A stretch of 64,000 nucleotides of DNA from Siniperca chuatsi (taxonomy: Eukaryota > Chordata > Actinopteri > Centrarchiformes > Sinipercidae), in contig NC_058046.1 in NCBI RefSeq assembly GCF_020085105.1, positions 17,756,675 to 17,820,674 on the forward strand. The letters run 5' to 3'. The notes below the pieces were generated by a model. It made no database searches. It was given only the letters and a program-made list of their open reading frames with translations, and was not told where the DNA came from. Positions 1 to 12,455 of this stretch are shown here, piece by piece. The first letter of the stretch is position 1. Each line of letters begins with the position of its first letter. Both the position numbers and the translations under genes were made by a program.

Positions 1-913
1 ATCTAATGAAACCACTTTTGTGTCTGGTTAAAAACATTTAATAGAGTTAGAATATTTGCTCTTCTGCCTCAGCTGTTATTGATGTGATGCACTTGCAGCA
101 TCACCACATTGCAGCCAGTAAAAAGACTCACACGCACTGATTAAACTCTCCTCTCTCACACTTTTCTTTATTCTGTCTTTCCCTCTCTCTGCATGACTGC
201 ATGGTGTAATCCCAGTCAGGTAAGAGGAATGTTCCAGTGTTGTTCGGGTGTCTGAGCCTGTATACACACACACACACACCGCACATGGAAAGCAAAGGAC
301 AGCAGCTCCTGCACATGCACACAAAGCGAGGTTGTGCTACTATAAGTACCGCAGAGCAGAGCGTCAGGGCCGAGTGGAAAACCACAGGAGAGGGGTGATG
401 ACAAAGAGATGTTACACCTCTCCGTTCCTCCTCCTCCGACTCACCTCCCTTCCCCCATCGTTCATTCCCAGGCATCAAGGTCGGACTGTTTTACAAATGA
501 AGCACTGCTCCACCCCCTCTTCCATCCACTCTACAACACACACACACACACACACAGCGGATGAACGCCCGCTGCTGTAACTCACTTCTTGCTGTGACAT
601 CATTAATACGACATACTGTCCACAGTGACATCATTAATAAGAGCCGGGGTGCTGACTCTTCCTTAATGGCTCTCTAAATATGACAGGTCTGACATATTGT
701 CCATGTGGTGTTCCTGTGCGTGTGTGTGTGTGTCTAGCAGAGAGGCCTGTGCATACACTGGTGCCTGATTTACACTGCAGGCTGCTGTTTGCAGGGTGGA
801 AGCAAATGTCAGCAAGAGCAGGCTCCCTGTCTTTTTTAAGCAATTAGGGAAACAGTTTCTGTCCCACCCTGCGACACATCCTCACAAACCTAGACACAAA
901 CACAGACAGAAGA

Positions 914-915
<2 letters not shown>

Positions 916-958
<43 letters not shown>

Positions 959-967
959 ACACACACT
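916..967. repeat. (CA)n microsatellite
   Basis: Near-pure CA dinucleotide run with one GA interruption near 953. Confidence 0.95.
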
Positions 968-2394
968 CCTAGTTTCCTGGTTGAGGGCCTACACTGAGCA
1001 GAAGATGGATTCTGAATAATTAGGGAGATAATTGCCGAGGCAGGGGGAGAAAGAGAAGATCAATGGCTGATCTTAAAACGAGTTTATGTGTGTTCTTGTG
1101 TGTGTGGGGAGGGGTGGAAGTGGGAGGGCAAATATATGTGTCGACTATCTATATGTTTAGTTTAGGTGTTGCTGTTTTAGGTAGAAATGTCAAGAAGAAG
1201 CCAGCACAACCTTGCATTGTTAAAACAATCCGACTTAGTTATATCATAAAATGTAGCACAAACACTACGACAGTGCCCTACATAAGAATATATATAAATA
1301 GAATAAATATATGGCAGTAAAAATGATAGTTAGTGATGGGGGTGACACTGAAGTAAAAATTTGTTTTGAAGTAGTGTGTACATAAAAGGCAATGCTACAA
1401 TGGAAGAGTGTTTCATCCTGTGTCTTTGTTCAGTGTGACATCAGTAGAAACAGACTTCTCTGTCTTTGTTTGGCAGAGGGGAGAGATGGAATAAAAAAAA
1501 CATAGAGATGCAGGTGGGGGGAGAGTGTGGCAGGTCAGACTGCACCTGCTAAGCAACGGATATATTGTCATGGCAAGGCTTCTTCCCCTTGTTCTGTCTG
1601 ACACACACACACATCTCTGATAAAAGCTTGATCAGAGCCTCCTGCATCCTCTTAAACTTCTTCCAAATCCTTGTCTAGCTCACACTCCCACTGTGCTCCT
1701 TCTGCGCTCCTCCTCTCCCCTCCTTCCTCCCTTCTTCTCCCTCAGACAAAGGTGAGCACACGTCAGACTGACAATCAGACTGGAGCTCAGAGCATGCATA
1801 TAATTAACACACAACCATACACGCACAGACACTGACATACATGATGAGTTGCCTACAGCTCCCATGGCAGCCAAACAATGAGCCTCACTGACATTCATCT
1901 CCATCATATTTATCTGCTGGCAGACTAGAAAAACGCGGTGGCCCCTGTTATCTGAGCTCTTTTCTTCTCATTTTCTCTGTTCCATGCATTTACATTTCAG
2001 TCCGTTAGCATACGGTCCTATTCACAGTCCCTGATTTTAGAATCATTAATTTAGTATCTAGGCTACCAACAAAGGCAAACAACTGGGACAGCATCACTGT
2101 TATCACTATTAATAGAAGTTCCTCTGCAGTGCATATTGTTAAGGGTTATTATAATATGTGGAGCAGACACAGAGAGGAAGAGCCAAATGATGGAGGAAGA
2201 GAGGAAGGGATAAGAGATATATTAGACAGAGGGGGCAGCTGTGGGTGCAATGCTGTACCAGATAGGCAGTGGCAGGTCGAAGCCTGGACTCATCAGATGC
2301 ATCTCCATATGAAAGGAGCTCTGTGCCACTCTAAACACTGTATGCATTTGTAATACAGCTCAAACATAGAACTGGGAATTCATCCACCACTACA

Positions 2395-2400
<6 letters not shown>

Positions 2401-2426
<26 letters not shown>

Positions 2427-2427
2427 T
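2401..2427. repeat. (TG)n microsatellite
   Basis: Pure TG dinucleotide run. Confidence 0.9.
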
Positions 2428-3724
2428 TTAAGCAGGTGTTCAGAGGACAAATAGTAATGAACCAGAATTCAACTAGTCCTGTCCCCACCTGGCACACAAC
2501 ATATCCACCAACACAAATACCATCCCCGAAAAGGACGGGTCATTTTTTGAGTATCCATTGAGCCATGTCAGGCGAATAACAAAGGAAACAGAGCTGTGAT
2601 AACTAGGTGTCCCCCCCTCTAATTACAGCTAAAAGAGAAAATCTCCTGCAGCGCAGGCCTGTCTGTCTTTGTGTCTCCCTGCCTGTCAGTCGATCCATGA
2701 TCTCAGACTGGAATGGTGCAGCTTACAGTAAAGCTGGCAACTGACTGACAGCTTAAGTCAAAAAACATGAAATATGTTATGTTTCGGCACCTCCCAACAG
2801 ACGACACCCTGGGGAAGGATAGTTAACTTTAATGGTTTGTTTAGTTTGGAGACGTGTATGTGTGTGCATGTGTGTGCGTGCACCTGTGTGTGTTCATTTT
2901 GAAGTGTGGGGGCATTGAAATTGCAATGGGGCTGTGTGGGCTGATGACTTCACGCACAGTTAATTGGCCAACTTGGTTATTTCCGTGCAACACTAACTTC
3001 CATAGGCAGACCTGGATCTACCACACAGACACACACACATATACAGAAACACACACCTGCTAAAAACTAAATCTAAACACAAACAGGTAGCTTCCATGAG
3101 TATGTGTGTACTGTAGAAAAAAAGTATGCTTTTGTTGTGTGTAATTAAAAATTTTGGAAAGAAACACTACAATGTAATCGTCAGGTGTTTAAATGACAAG
3201 AAACCCCACTTTCTAGCCTAAAAAACACTACAGAAAATGACATGAGTATACAACCACCACAGCCAAATAGCTCCCTTCTAGCTTCAAAAGGTGTTTTATG
3301 GATACAAGCATCCTGCTGGGGAACTTTATTCGTTCAGCTCCAAGGCATGTAGCACATTTACTTTTCAGAAACATTTTGACCATTAGCAGTAGCACTAGCA
3401 GTTTCACTGGAAACTCTATCAGATGTGATGGGGACATAGCTTTTTCTGCGGAGTAATATAACGTGCATGGATGATGTGCACATAAAGCAAGAAAAAATGG
3501 AAACCACACACAGTGACAGAAATGAGAAATAACACCATTATGCTTTCTCTGCAAAACACAGAGGGCCATAATGGAATAATCTGCTAAACACATTAACTAA
3601 ACATTATACTGTCACAAGGTGGTTGATATGCTATTAACTACTACCACTATTACTGAACTATAGGGCAGTGTGCTCATCAGTAGGGGTTCTGCTGCTGCAG
3701 ACGTAAAGGTCCTCAAGGATTTAT

Positions 3725-3733
3725 ACACACACA

Positions 3734-3766
<33 letters not shown>
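3725..3766. repeat. (AC)n microsatellite
   Basis: AC run with one AAAC interruption. It faces a GT run about 150 bp downstream (3,919-3,960), so the two are complementary. Confidence 0.95.
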
Positions 3767-3768
<2 letters not shown>

Positions 3769-3916
3769 TACAGTTAATTAGCTGGTTGTGTTTTTGCCTT
3801 TTTCTGCCCATAAACAGATCTGTCAGAGCAACAGAACACAACAGACTGGTAAATCCAGTTATCCACAGAGGAAATGACCTGGACCAGGCCATCTGTGAGT
3901 GAAGTGTATGTAAGAG

Positions 3917-3918
<2 letters not shown>

Positions 3919-3960
<42 letters not shown>
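3919..3960. repeat. (TG)n microsatellite
   Basis: Pure TG dinucleotide run, complementary to the AC run at 3,725-3,766. Confidence 0.95.
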
Positions 3961-3962
<2 letters not shown>

Positions 3963-6900
3963 AGAGAGAGCAGAATGGGGTGGGTATAAAGCAAAAGGGA
4001 GAGAGTTTGCCACTGATGCTCATGTGTTATTCATGAGAGCGCAGAGAATTTGTGGAATAAAAGCTCTTTCAAACATTAAGCAAAAGAGAGGACAGCAAAG
4101 TAAGGAAGAGTATGGAAAAAAGCAGTGAGGCTGAAAGTATGACTTCATTTGGCTTTTTGCTGTTTTATCTCTCTCCCTCCATCTTCTTCCCTCTCTTTTG
4201 TTTCCATTCTGAGGCTGTCAGATGGAAGACAGCGATGTAAGGGACTGAAAGAGTCCCAGACAACCAGGGGAAGAGGAGAGAGGCAGGGGAAGAAAGGGAA
4301 GCAGACAGGGGGAGAATTTGAGGAGAGGAAGGGAAAGAAGAGGATGTAAACTGGGGTTGGAGAAAAGATCGAGGTGATAGGAGAGGACTGAAGGAGTAAA
4401 GAGGAGGCTCAGGGAGGCAGATGGGCTAAACGAGGACAGTGTAATGTTCCAGCTGCCACATCTCAGTATGAAAGCAGAGCAGGAAAAACATGTCGCCGTT
4501 GTCTCTCTGATTCACTGAGAGACAGTCTGACTGACTGACATTTGAAAAGGAAACTGACACCAAATTGGCTCTATTAGCCTTTGGGAAGGCTTACAAATAG
4601 AGATAAAACAAACAATTACACAATGTTGTACAAACCCAATGCATCTTAATATGCAAATGCAATGAAAAATACTATAAAACTAATAAAACAAGACTGAAGA
4701 CTGAATGTGTTAATTGCACCCACACTGATAGAGCAGTGGGGACTGATGCATGTTGCTACCTGTGCACTAATTAGAAAACTACTGGCCCTATTTTTTATGC
4801 AACATGGAGGAATGATGCAGCATTTCAAAAATGTTTTGCTTATTTCAAAGCTTATCTTGTCCCTTTTTGAGCTGCTGTAATAAAACTGTGTAATTAATTA
4901 AATTCCCATTAGATTACAGCAATTAATTTTTTCTCCCCCAAAATGGAATTTTTAATTGCAGTGATTGGTCCCAAGTGGTTGCTGCAGGGCATATGTTCGT
5001 GACAAATGTTTCTCCACATATGAAAACACTGGTAAATGCAAGCAAATGTACAATTACTGTCAAACACCAATAAGGCCAAATAACGTCCTAATGCAACTTT
5101 CATTCAAGGGGAACCGATTTTACACATTAAAGTCTTTTTACAGGGGAGTACTACTGCATGTGTGAAACAAAGTTGTATAAAGCTTTTTGTGGTTCCAGAT
5201 AGAGCTGTGTGAAATCTGATAATTGCCTCAAATGATGTTGGGTCTTCAGCAGTTGGGTCTGAAGACTGAGTTTGAAAATGAAACAAATCTGGGGGTGTGG
5301 AGTTAGAAAGAAGTGAGCTTACCAGACCTTTGTAACCCACTCCTCATCTCTGCTTGAGGCTAGTGTCTCGAGGCTACATAAGCCGCTATGAGCATGACAC
5401 ACCTGAATCTCCGACCGAACTGTCAGCAGTCAAGTTGCATTAGGAATTTTGACAAGGAAGAAGAATGAGTGGAAGAAAATCTCTGGTTCTGCTGCATTGA
5501 TTTTTTTCCTTTTTTTAAAAAAAACTGTCCATCATGCATCTGACAATTTATAGGAGTGCAATGCTAAATTGGTGGTGTGTTCTTTCAAGAAATCCTTCAA
5601 ATAACAACACAATTTAAACAAATATCATCTCAAAGGCACCTCACCGCCTTTTTAATCACCAAAATAGAAGAACTAGTGTCTGTAACAGTGAATGAGGGAA
5701 CCTGTTTGCACAACGGAGGCAAATAAAACTGTTCTGCTTCGGGCTGCGTGGACCATTTTTCCATCTCACTACTACCAACATACTGAGTGCACTAAACCTG
5801 CGTCTGGAGCGCAGCGAGAGTGTGTCTGTGAGGTCAGTCCCATAAAAGTGCACCAGCAGGTGCCTGCTACAGTACATCACACAGAATTATGCACTCAATC
5901 ATACACACAGACACACACACACAAATACACATAACGCACATGCATGGTTGAGCTGATACATCCAGGCGTCTGACTCCAGAGCTTATAGCTTCTAAGTGCT
6001 GCTTGTTTCCTTAAATCACCTCTGACGGAGAAAGACAGAGACATTGAGACTTCACTCTTATTTCCCCCTTTGCTCCCTTGAGCATGTGACAATTCTGATC
6101 AAATAAGGTGTTGTGTTAAACATAAGGAGCAACCATAACAGATATTTACATCATTCATAAAACCACAGAGGCAGGACGGATGAATGTAGGAGCTCCAGAC
6201 TCACCCTCTCCAGATGTCTGTCTGATTAAGATAATACACTGTTATGCTGCTTGGTTCTGCCAGGGGGGTCTGGCGAGGACTTTACTACAAGCCCTCTGAT
6301 TGGCTGGCCTCTGGGTGACCCGGTGCTGCTGGGAGTCTTGAGATGTCAGACACGATTCTGAGGAGAGCTGCACGTGTAGTACCATGATGCTCTGAGGTTA
6401 CAGGAACAGTGTCTGGATTGGTGGTTGTAGGAGAGACTTTTGCACTCTTTTACAGAAGGGCAAAAAAGTGGGTCAAGTGCCTGGCTGTCATTGTTGGGGA
6501 GGAAAGTGTGTCATTGTAACCTACTACTCCTCCCTCTATCTCCTAAACCAGCTGGAAGGCCTGCTCACAGTCCGGCATAACCTCACCTACATTTAAAAGA
6601 CGTAAACATGCCCACTAATCAAAGCATTTATCAGACATCTTCAACAAAATAAAAGTTACGACATCAAGTTGAACATTATATTTTGAACTTGTTCGTGAAA
6701 GGCAGCCAGAGCTCCAGCTGACTGTTTTGTTTCAAATGCTCAGGAAGCCTTTAAGTGCCTCAGCTGAAATCAGTAAATCAGAGGAGATACATATATCTGA
6801 CAACACAGACACAAATGTCAAATAAGAGGAGGTGGAAGTGAAAAACGTAAATATGTCTTACAAACATTATTAGTGCCAATACAATAGTCTTGGTCATATT

Positions 6901-9220
6901 TTATAACAGATTAGGAAGAGCAATGTGATGTGTGTGGGTGTGCATGAATAATGGAAAAAGCAGGTCATGTGGCTGTTGGACAGAGCAGGCAAGAAGGACC
7001 TTCATCCCCACGCACATAATCAGGAAAACAGATATCGGTTGTATTGATGTCACTGATCCAAAATACATGAGTAATAAAGGAAAGATGTGGGAGAAGTGGT
7101 TGAAATGCAATATGTAAGCCTCTTCGCTAAAGCCCTAATGCTTCTCTGTTTATCTACTTCTAAAACCAGATCTACAATCTAAAACTATAAAAAAAGTACT
7201 AATTTTAGGTCTGTTTGCCAATTATTGTATCACTCTATTGTACCTGCTATTCTTAGACAGGTAGATCTTTGAAAAAAAAAGAGATTCAATGAGTGATTAT
7301 GGCAGCATCAGCAGCAACAGCAGTTTTCTGGAATAAATATAGGGAGAAATGGGTATTTAGTATAATTACTGATGACCAACATGACTGACAAAGAAAAATC
7401 CTGACATTCCAAACATAAAGAAACTGAAAATGAGAAAAAACTCACTGCAGCATTTTTGATAACAAAATGTATTGATCTCTAGGAAGTGCAATGCAAAAAC
7501 AACTCAGCAAGGACCACTTATCACCACAAAACATGGTCTGCCATTTCAATGCTGAGTTATGGATCATGTGACTGTGCTGCCACAGTGAACATTGTTGTTT
7601 GGTTCTGGAATTGCAGCATTGTGAATGACAGATATTCTGACAGGGCTGAAAAACTATTATGAGAATTACTGACTACAGGGAACTCAACTAACATCTTTTT
7701 TGAAGCATAATATTAAGTAAACAGCCAGTTTCTCCATCAATTTACAGGTAGACATCTCTATCTATACATCAGTCCGTCCACCTGACATTCATCCATCCAT
7801 ACGTCCACATAAACATTCATAGAACCCGTCCAGGCAGTGAGCTTTTCTCCCCTGGGAGAGGCTCAGCTGCCTCCTGGAGCCCTCAGACATGTTTTAATGG
7901 TGAGCCTGAACTATATAGGCTCCTCTGGCTCTCCTGAGATGCACACACACACTCACATCAAACACTGCATAAAATTGTATGAATATCAGCAGCGGTGACC
8001 TAACCAATGGCTCTGCCACATTTCTATTCTCCTAGCCTCCCCCTTTCTCTTAATATTTACACCCCATTTCTTTATTCAAATATTAATTTCTACTTCCACA
8101 TAACACCTCTTTGTTGTTCCTTTTCATCGAAGTCCCTGTAAACACTGGTTATTTCTCTCTCTGTAGCATCCATTTTCGTCTTTTTCTTGTCCCTTATCTC
8201 TCTGCCTCCCAGCCTGTCCCTCCTTCTGGCTTTTCCTTTTTCTTCCTATTCTTCAACACCATCCCTCTCTGCTTTATACCCCTTTTTCCTTTTTTTTCTC
8301 ATGTGTGTGACAGAAAGAGACAGACTCAGAGAGATAGGAAAAAGTTAACTGTGATCAGCACAGATGGAAGGACACCTGCTCTGTAATGGTGTTTTCAGAT
8401 GCTCCCTTTCTCTCTTTCATGCCCTCATGCAAGCGCACAGACACACACATACACACAGTTACTTCAGAGAAGCAAACCTGGGCACAACATGAAGGACCAT
8501 CCTCCTCCTCCCATGGTGCAATGGAGGCAGAGTGACGGATGGGATGGGGAGAAATGGGAGAGAGATAAAACGACAATATGGAGCCATGGAGGCAGGTCCA
8601 AAGGGAGGGAAGGGGGAGTCACACACAGAGAAAGTGGGGGACAGACAGGGAGTGGTTCACACATTTGGCGAGTGAAACTAGCTGTGATAAATCCAGCAGA
8701 GTGGCCTTATCTGTGTTCACTTGTGTGTTTGCATGTGGTGAGTGTGGTCCTGTGAGGCTGAGAGGGAGCAGGTCTGTACAGCTACAGGGCAGACAGAGAG
8801 ATATATATTTAGGCCAAGAGGCACTCACAGTCCACTTCAGAAGTTGGACCTGAACCTGAGCTGTGATCAGATTCTTTCAGTGCTGTGTTTGAGGTCCAGC
8901 ATATATTTAAATTTAAAAACAATCACAGAAAAGACTCCACATTGTTCTATGAGGAAAGATGAAAGGTGTCAAACATGCAATCTTGAATTTGATGCAGCTA
9001 AGAGCATTTTATTAAATCTTTGGCTAATAAGGAACAGACCAAAACCCAGCTGACCACATACTGGAGGCTGATGATCGCCATCAGACTCTAACACACATCA
9101 AAGTGTTTGACATTTTGTAGAGATAATATAGAGGGAATAGTGAGGCCTTGGACTGTGCTCACCTGAACACAATCACAAGTAAGACAAATGCAAACTGGCC
9201 TTCTTTTTACAGGTTATTAA

Positions 9221-9820
9221 CATGAAATGCGCTTATTCGCTTTCTTGTCAAGAGTTTGATAAGAAAATCGATACTCCGTTCAATATGAAGCTGGAGCCAG
9301 GAGACAGTTAGCTTAGCATAACATCTGCTAACAGGTAGCTTCTGTCCAAAGGGAACAAAATCCACCTACTGTCACTTCCGAAGTTCACTTATTAACATGT
9401 TGTATCTCGTTTGTTTAATCTGTACACAAATTAAAGTGTAAAAAAGACAAATTGCAAGGGGTTATGTCTAGGAGTATTTCTTGGAGCATCCGTTGGTTGC
9501 CAAGGAGTCACTGCCCCTGCAAAGAAATAGTCCCACACATAACCCTCCGTAAAACCGTTGTACACTTGTCTACAAACGACAAGTTGCGGATTGTACGGAT
9601 TAAACAAATGGCAGATTTTGTTACCTTTTGGACAGAGCTATGCTATCTGTTTCCCCCCTGTTTCCAGTCTTTATGCTAAGCTAAACTAAGCTACCTGGCA
9701 GCGGTCTATAGCCTAATAACAGGCCCCACAACCTCACAACAGACAGATATAAGTGTGGTATCAATCTTCTCATTTAACTCTCGGCAAGAAAGCAAATAAG
9801 CGTACTTCCCAAAATGTCAA
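9221..9820. repeat. Foldback-type dispersed repeat, copy 1 (both arms)
   Basis: The left arm opens with a diverged GCTTATTCGCTTTCTTG block followed by GTTAGCTTAGCATAA. The right arm ends with the reverse complement of the same blocks (CAAGAAAGCAAATAAGCG near 9,785-9,802, AAAATGTC near 9,811). The middle also mirrors itself: TAGGAGTATTTCTTGG against CAAAGAAATAGTCCCACACATAAC. This makes a roughly 600-bp interrupted palindrome without coding capacity. Related copies lie at 12,201 and 14,131. From memory, the family resembles repeats common in perciform fish; I cannot assign a database name. Confidence 0.75.
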
Positions 9821-10827
9821 ATTATTGCAACTATTGAAGCACTTATTCTGAACGTGTGACACTAAGCAGACTCCATAGACCTAAATGCCTGTAGGCCATT
9901 GCAGACCTACTTTAATGTGCATAAGAATATTGCTTAGTGCTTTTTAGAAGTAGAAATTTGGTACCAACAAGTTAATAATTAAAGTTTGCATTTACTTCAA
10001 GTGGAGAAAATATGAGGGCTTCAATCCTCAATGAAAATGAGGAGGACTCAGAGGAGGAGGCACAGTGACTTTTCAAACAACACCTTAGTTCTCAGAAGAG
10101 ACAGGGCAGTACAGCCCAGCAGGCAAACACACTGCAAAGCCCGTTACCAGTAGTTCAAACAAGGTTCCTGACACCATGCATGTCAATGAGAAGAGGCTGA
10201 AGCCCAACACACACAAATACAGAGACACGCGCTGAAAACACACACGCAGATAGAGCAAATAAACAAGAACACACACACACAAAGAAAATCTAGTAACTTA
10301 CAGAAATACCCACAATTACATGCACACATCTAATTTCATTCACTTATGAGTAGATTCACTATAACATAGCCTACAGGTGTCATTAACATTTCAAACATGG
10401 AAAATTATGCAACCACCCTGACACGCTGTGGGGGCAAGCAGCTCTGCTCATTTAACACACTCCTCCAGCTGCTCAGACAGAACCGTTTTCTCATCTGTCA
10501 GTGTTCCACGGCTTTACGATAACAAACATCTTGTCAGCATTGTGCACTCTCACATTTACATTAACACACATGCAGACATCCAGCGGAGTGAGACTGACAA
10601 AAAATAGCACAGTTAATGCAGCTAAGGACAACCAGTTTCAGAAGAAAAAAAACCCACACACACATCGACTACTCACACATGAAAGATAGTATCAATGAAC
10701 ATTTTCTGCTTCCATCATCTTTCCTGACCCTCTTGGATAAACTGTCCAGCCTTGTGCCCATCAAAACCAATCTGCTCTTATTTTATTTCATCCCAATCTA
10801 TTATTTTGCTTGGGTGAACTGACCATA

Positions 10828-10854
10828 GTGTGTGTGTGTGTGTCTTTATGTGTT

Positions 10855-10907
<53 letters not shown>
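10828..10907. repeat. (TG)n microsatellite, compound
   Basis: A TG run broken by CTTTATG and TTTATG, then about 25 uninterrupted units. Confidence 0.95.
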
Positions 10908-10909
<2 letters not shown>

Positions 10910-11050
10910 ATCACACCCGGTGGAGGTCTATGTGCAGGGCCTCAGAATATGAGGTAATCAATCACATCATACTGCCTTAGATTAGAACCACATCGATCTG
11001 GTCTCAGCCCTGACAAACAGCCTGACCTAGAATACATCCACCTGGACAGG

Positions 11051-11051
<1 letters not shown>

Positions 11052-11091
<40 letters not shown>
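11052..11091. repeat. (CA)n microsatellite
   Basis: Pure CA run about 145 bp after a long TG run, so the two can pair as an inverted repeat. Confidence 0.95.
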
Positions 11092-11092
<1 letters not shown>

Positions 11093-11392
11093 CAGCTCTT
11101 CTTTCGCTGCATTTCTACCACTCCATGTAGCACCCCCTCCCGGGCATGTACACCACCACATACACACATACCAGGAATATTTACTGAGAACCGCAGTCTC
11201 ACACAGAGCAGTCCCTGTACAGTAAACATCCAAGGTGGGATGATTTTCCCCGTGGGTGGCTGTTCATTTGTATGCACCTTTCACTGTCCATCACCTCCGC
11301 TGCCTACATCCACGAAAGCAAACACTCACTGCCACAGTTTTATGTTCTCGTCATTCTCAGACTTGGGAATGTCATACATATGTCTACTTGTA

Positions 11393-11393
<1 letters not shown>

Positions 11394-11433
<40 letters not shown>
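11394..11433. repeat. (TG)n microsatellite
   Basis: TG run with one CG variant near its start. Confidence 0.95.
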
Positions 11434-11434
<1 letters not shown>

Positions 11435-11593
11435 TTCTCTCTACAAGCACTCATTTAATTTATTAATGCTGTGTATCGTCCCAGTCAATGGTCAGTGGTG
11501 GGATGAAGGTCCTTGCCTGAGGGGAGAGAGAGCAAATGAAAAATGCTCTGAGATATGCAGCGTTCACAAAATCATTAAGTCTTAGCTCAGGCC

Positions 11594-11625
<32 letters not shown>

Positions 11626-11637
11626 CGTGTGTGTGTA
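11594..11637. repeat. (TG)n microsatellite
   Basis: TG run ending in GCGTGCGTG variants. Confidence 0.95.
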
Positions 11638-11663
11638 TTGTGCTTAACAAGTAATCATTAGCA

Positions 11664-11729
11664 CTAGATATGCAGTGAGGTTGTCAGAGTGTTATCCAGG
11701 TATTGTTTGAAGATCTCTAGCTGTCTACC
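11664..11729 (-). pseudogene. Possible terminal exon of the broken minus-strand coiled-coil gene
   Basis: On the minus strand a long pyrimidine tract ends in CTACAG just above 11,729. It opens a 21-codon frame (GRQLEIFKQYLDN...) that closes with TAG at 11,664. Its entry phase (0) matches the exit phase of the exon at 14,630-14,737, about 2.9 kb upstream on that strand. The composition suits a helical or coiled-coil C-terminus. No donor site follows, which fits a last exon, but I see no AATAAA close downstream. A short chance frame cannot be excluded. Confidence 0.3.
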
Positions 11730-12200
11730 CTGTAGTGCAGATTGAAGAAAATCAAAGCCCTGAACATCTAAAGTATGTGTGTATATAAGCGTGTGTGTGT
11801 GCAAGCGCAGGTGACAAGCTTTCTCCCACCATTCCACTACATAGCAGAGACCAAAATATATGCTCCAGTAAAACCACTGTCAGGGGGTTGAAACTTTTCC
11901 ACCACCTGAGTTTTATAATGTGAAACATACAGCAGAGTACAATTAATTTTAATTTTTGATTCAATCTTTGCATCTAAGTAAGACGAACTGCTGGAAATGT
12001 ATTTGAAATTGAATAAATATCTACATCATAGACTGGGTAAAGTGACACAGCAATTTAACCATAGCTAACATGCACATTGAATTTCAAACACTTAATTAGA
12101 CAGTATTTATTGTCATGTAGGTTTCCCTGACTGCTCTGCAAAACTGCTAGGCAGGCAATGAGTCAGCCACCTTCTAAGGAGAGGACAAGTTTTTGAGAAG

Positions 12201-12455
12201 AGTTCAACATTTTGAGAAATATGCTTATTCATTTTCTTGTCCAGAGATAGATGATACCACTCTTATTACAGTACATTAAGTCTGCTACAGCCAGCAGCCG
12301 GTTAACTTAGTTTAGCACAAAGACAAAGAAACAGGGGGGAAACAGCTAGGTAACAAAATCCACCTACAAGCACCTCTAAAGCTCACTATTTAACAAGTTA
12401 TGTCTCGTTTGTTTAATCTGTACAAACTAATGTAAAAACGTCAAGTTGGAAAGTA
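12201..12455. repeat. Foldback-type dispersed repeat, copy 2 (left arm only)
   Basis: Carries the blocks CAACATTTTGAGAAATATGC, GCTTATTCATTTTCTTG, CAGCAGCCGGTTAACTTAG and AGTTATGTCTCGTTTG in the same order as the left arm of the copy at 9,221. The mirrored right arm is missing. Confidence 0.7.

Larger units (their letters stand above)
1..9220. other. Intergenic stretch without a supportable gene
   Basis: I see no exon with matching splice sites and a protein I recognise on either strand. The stretch holds CA/GT microsatellites (listed separately where long), purine-rich patches such as 4,250-4,430, and ordinary AT-rich sequence. Short open frames here are mostly translations of CA/GT runs. 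A distant gene could still have introns or regulatory elements here; the sequence alone cannot show it. Confidence 0.6.

Noticed and set aside
1630-1760. Minus-strand E/R-rich frame ending ELDKDLEEV and a stop, tempting as a last exon of the coiled-coil gene.
   Set aside because: It derives mostly from a pyrimidine-rich simple stretch on the plus strand and has no clear acceptor.
3813-3848. Plus-strand short exon-like segment with a good pyrimidine tract, CAG and G|GTAAAT.
   Set aside because: Only about 30 bp, no partner exon in phase, and it lies between two microsatellites.
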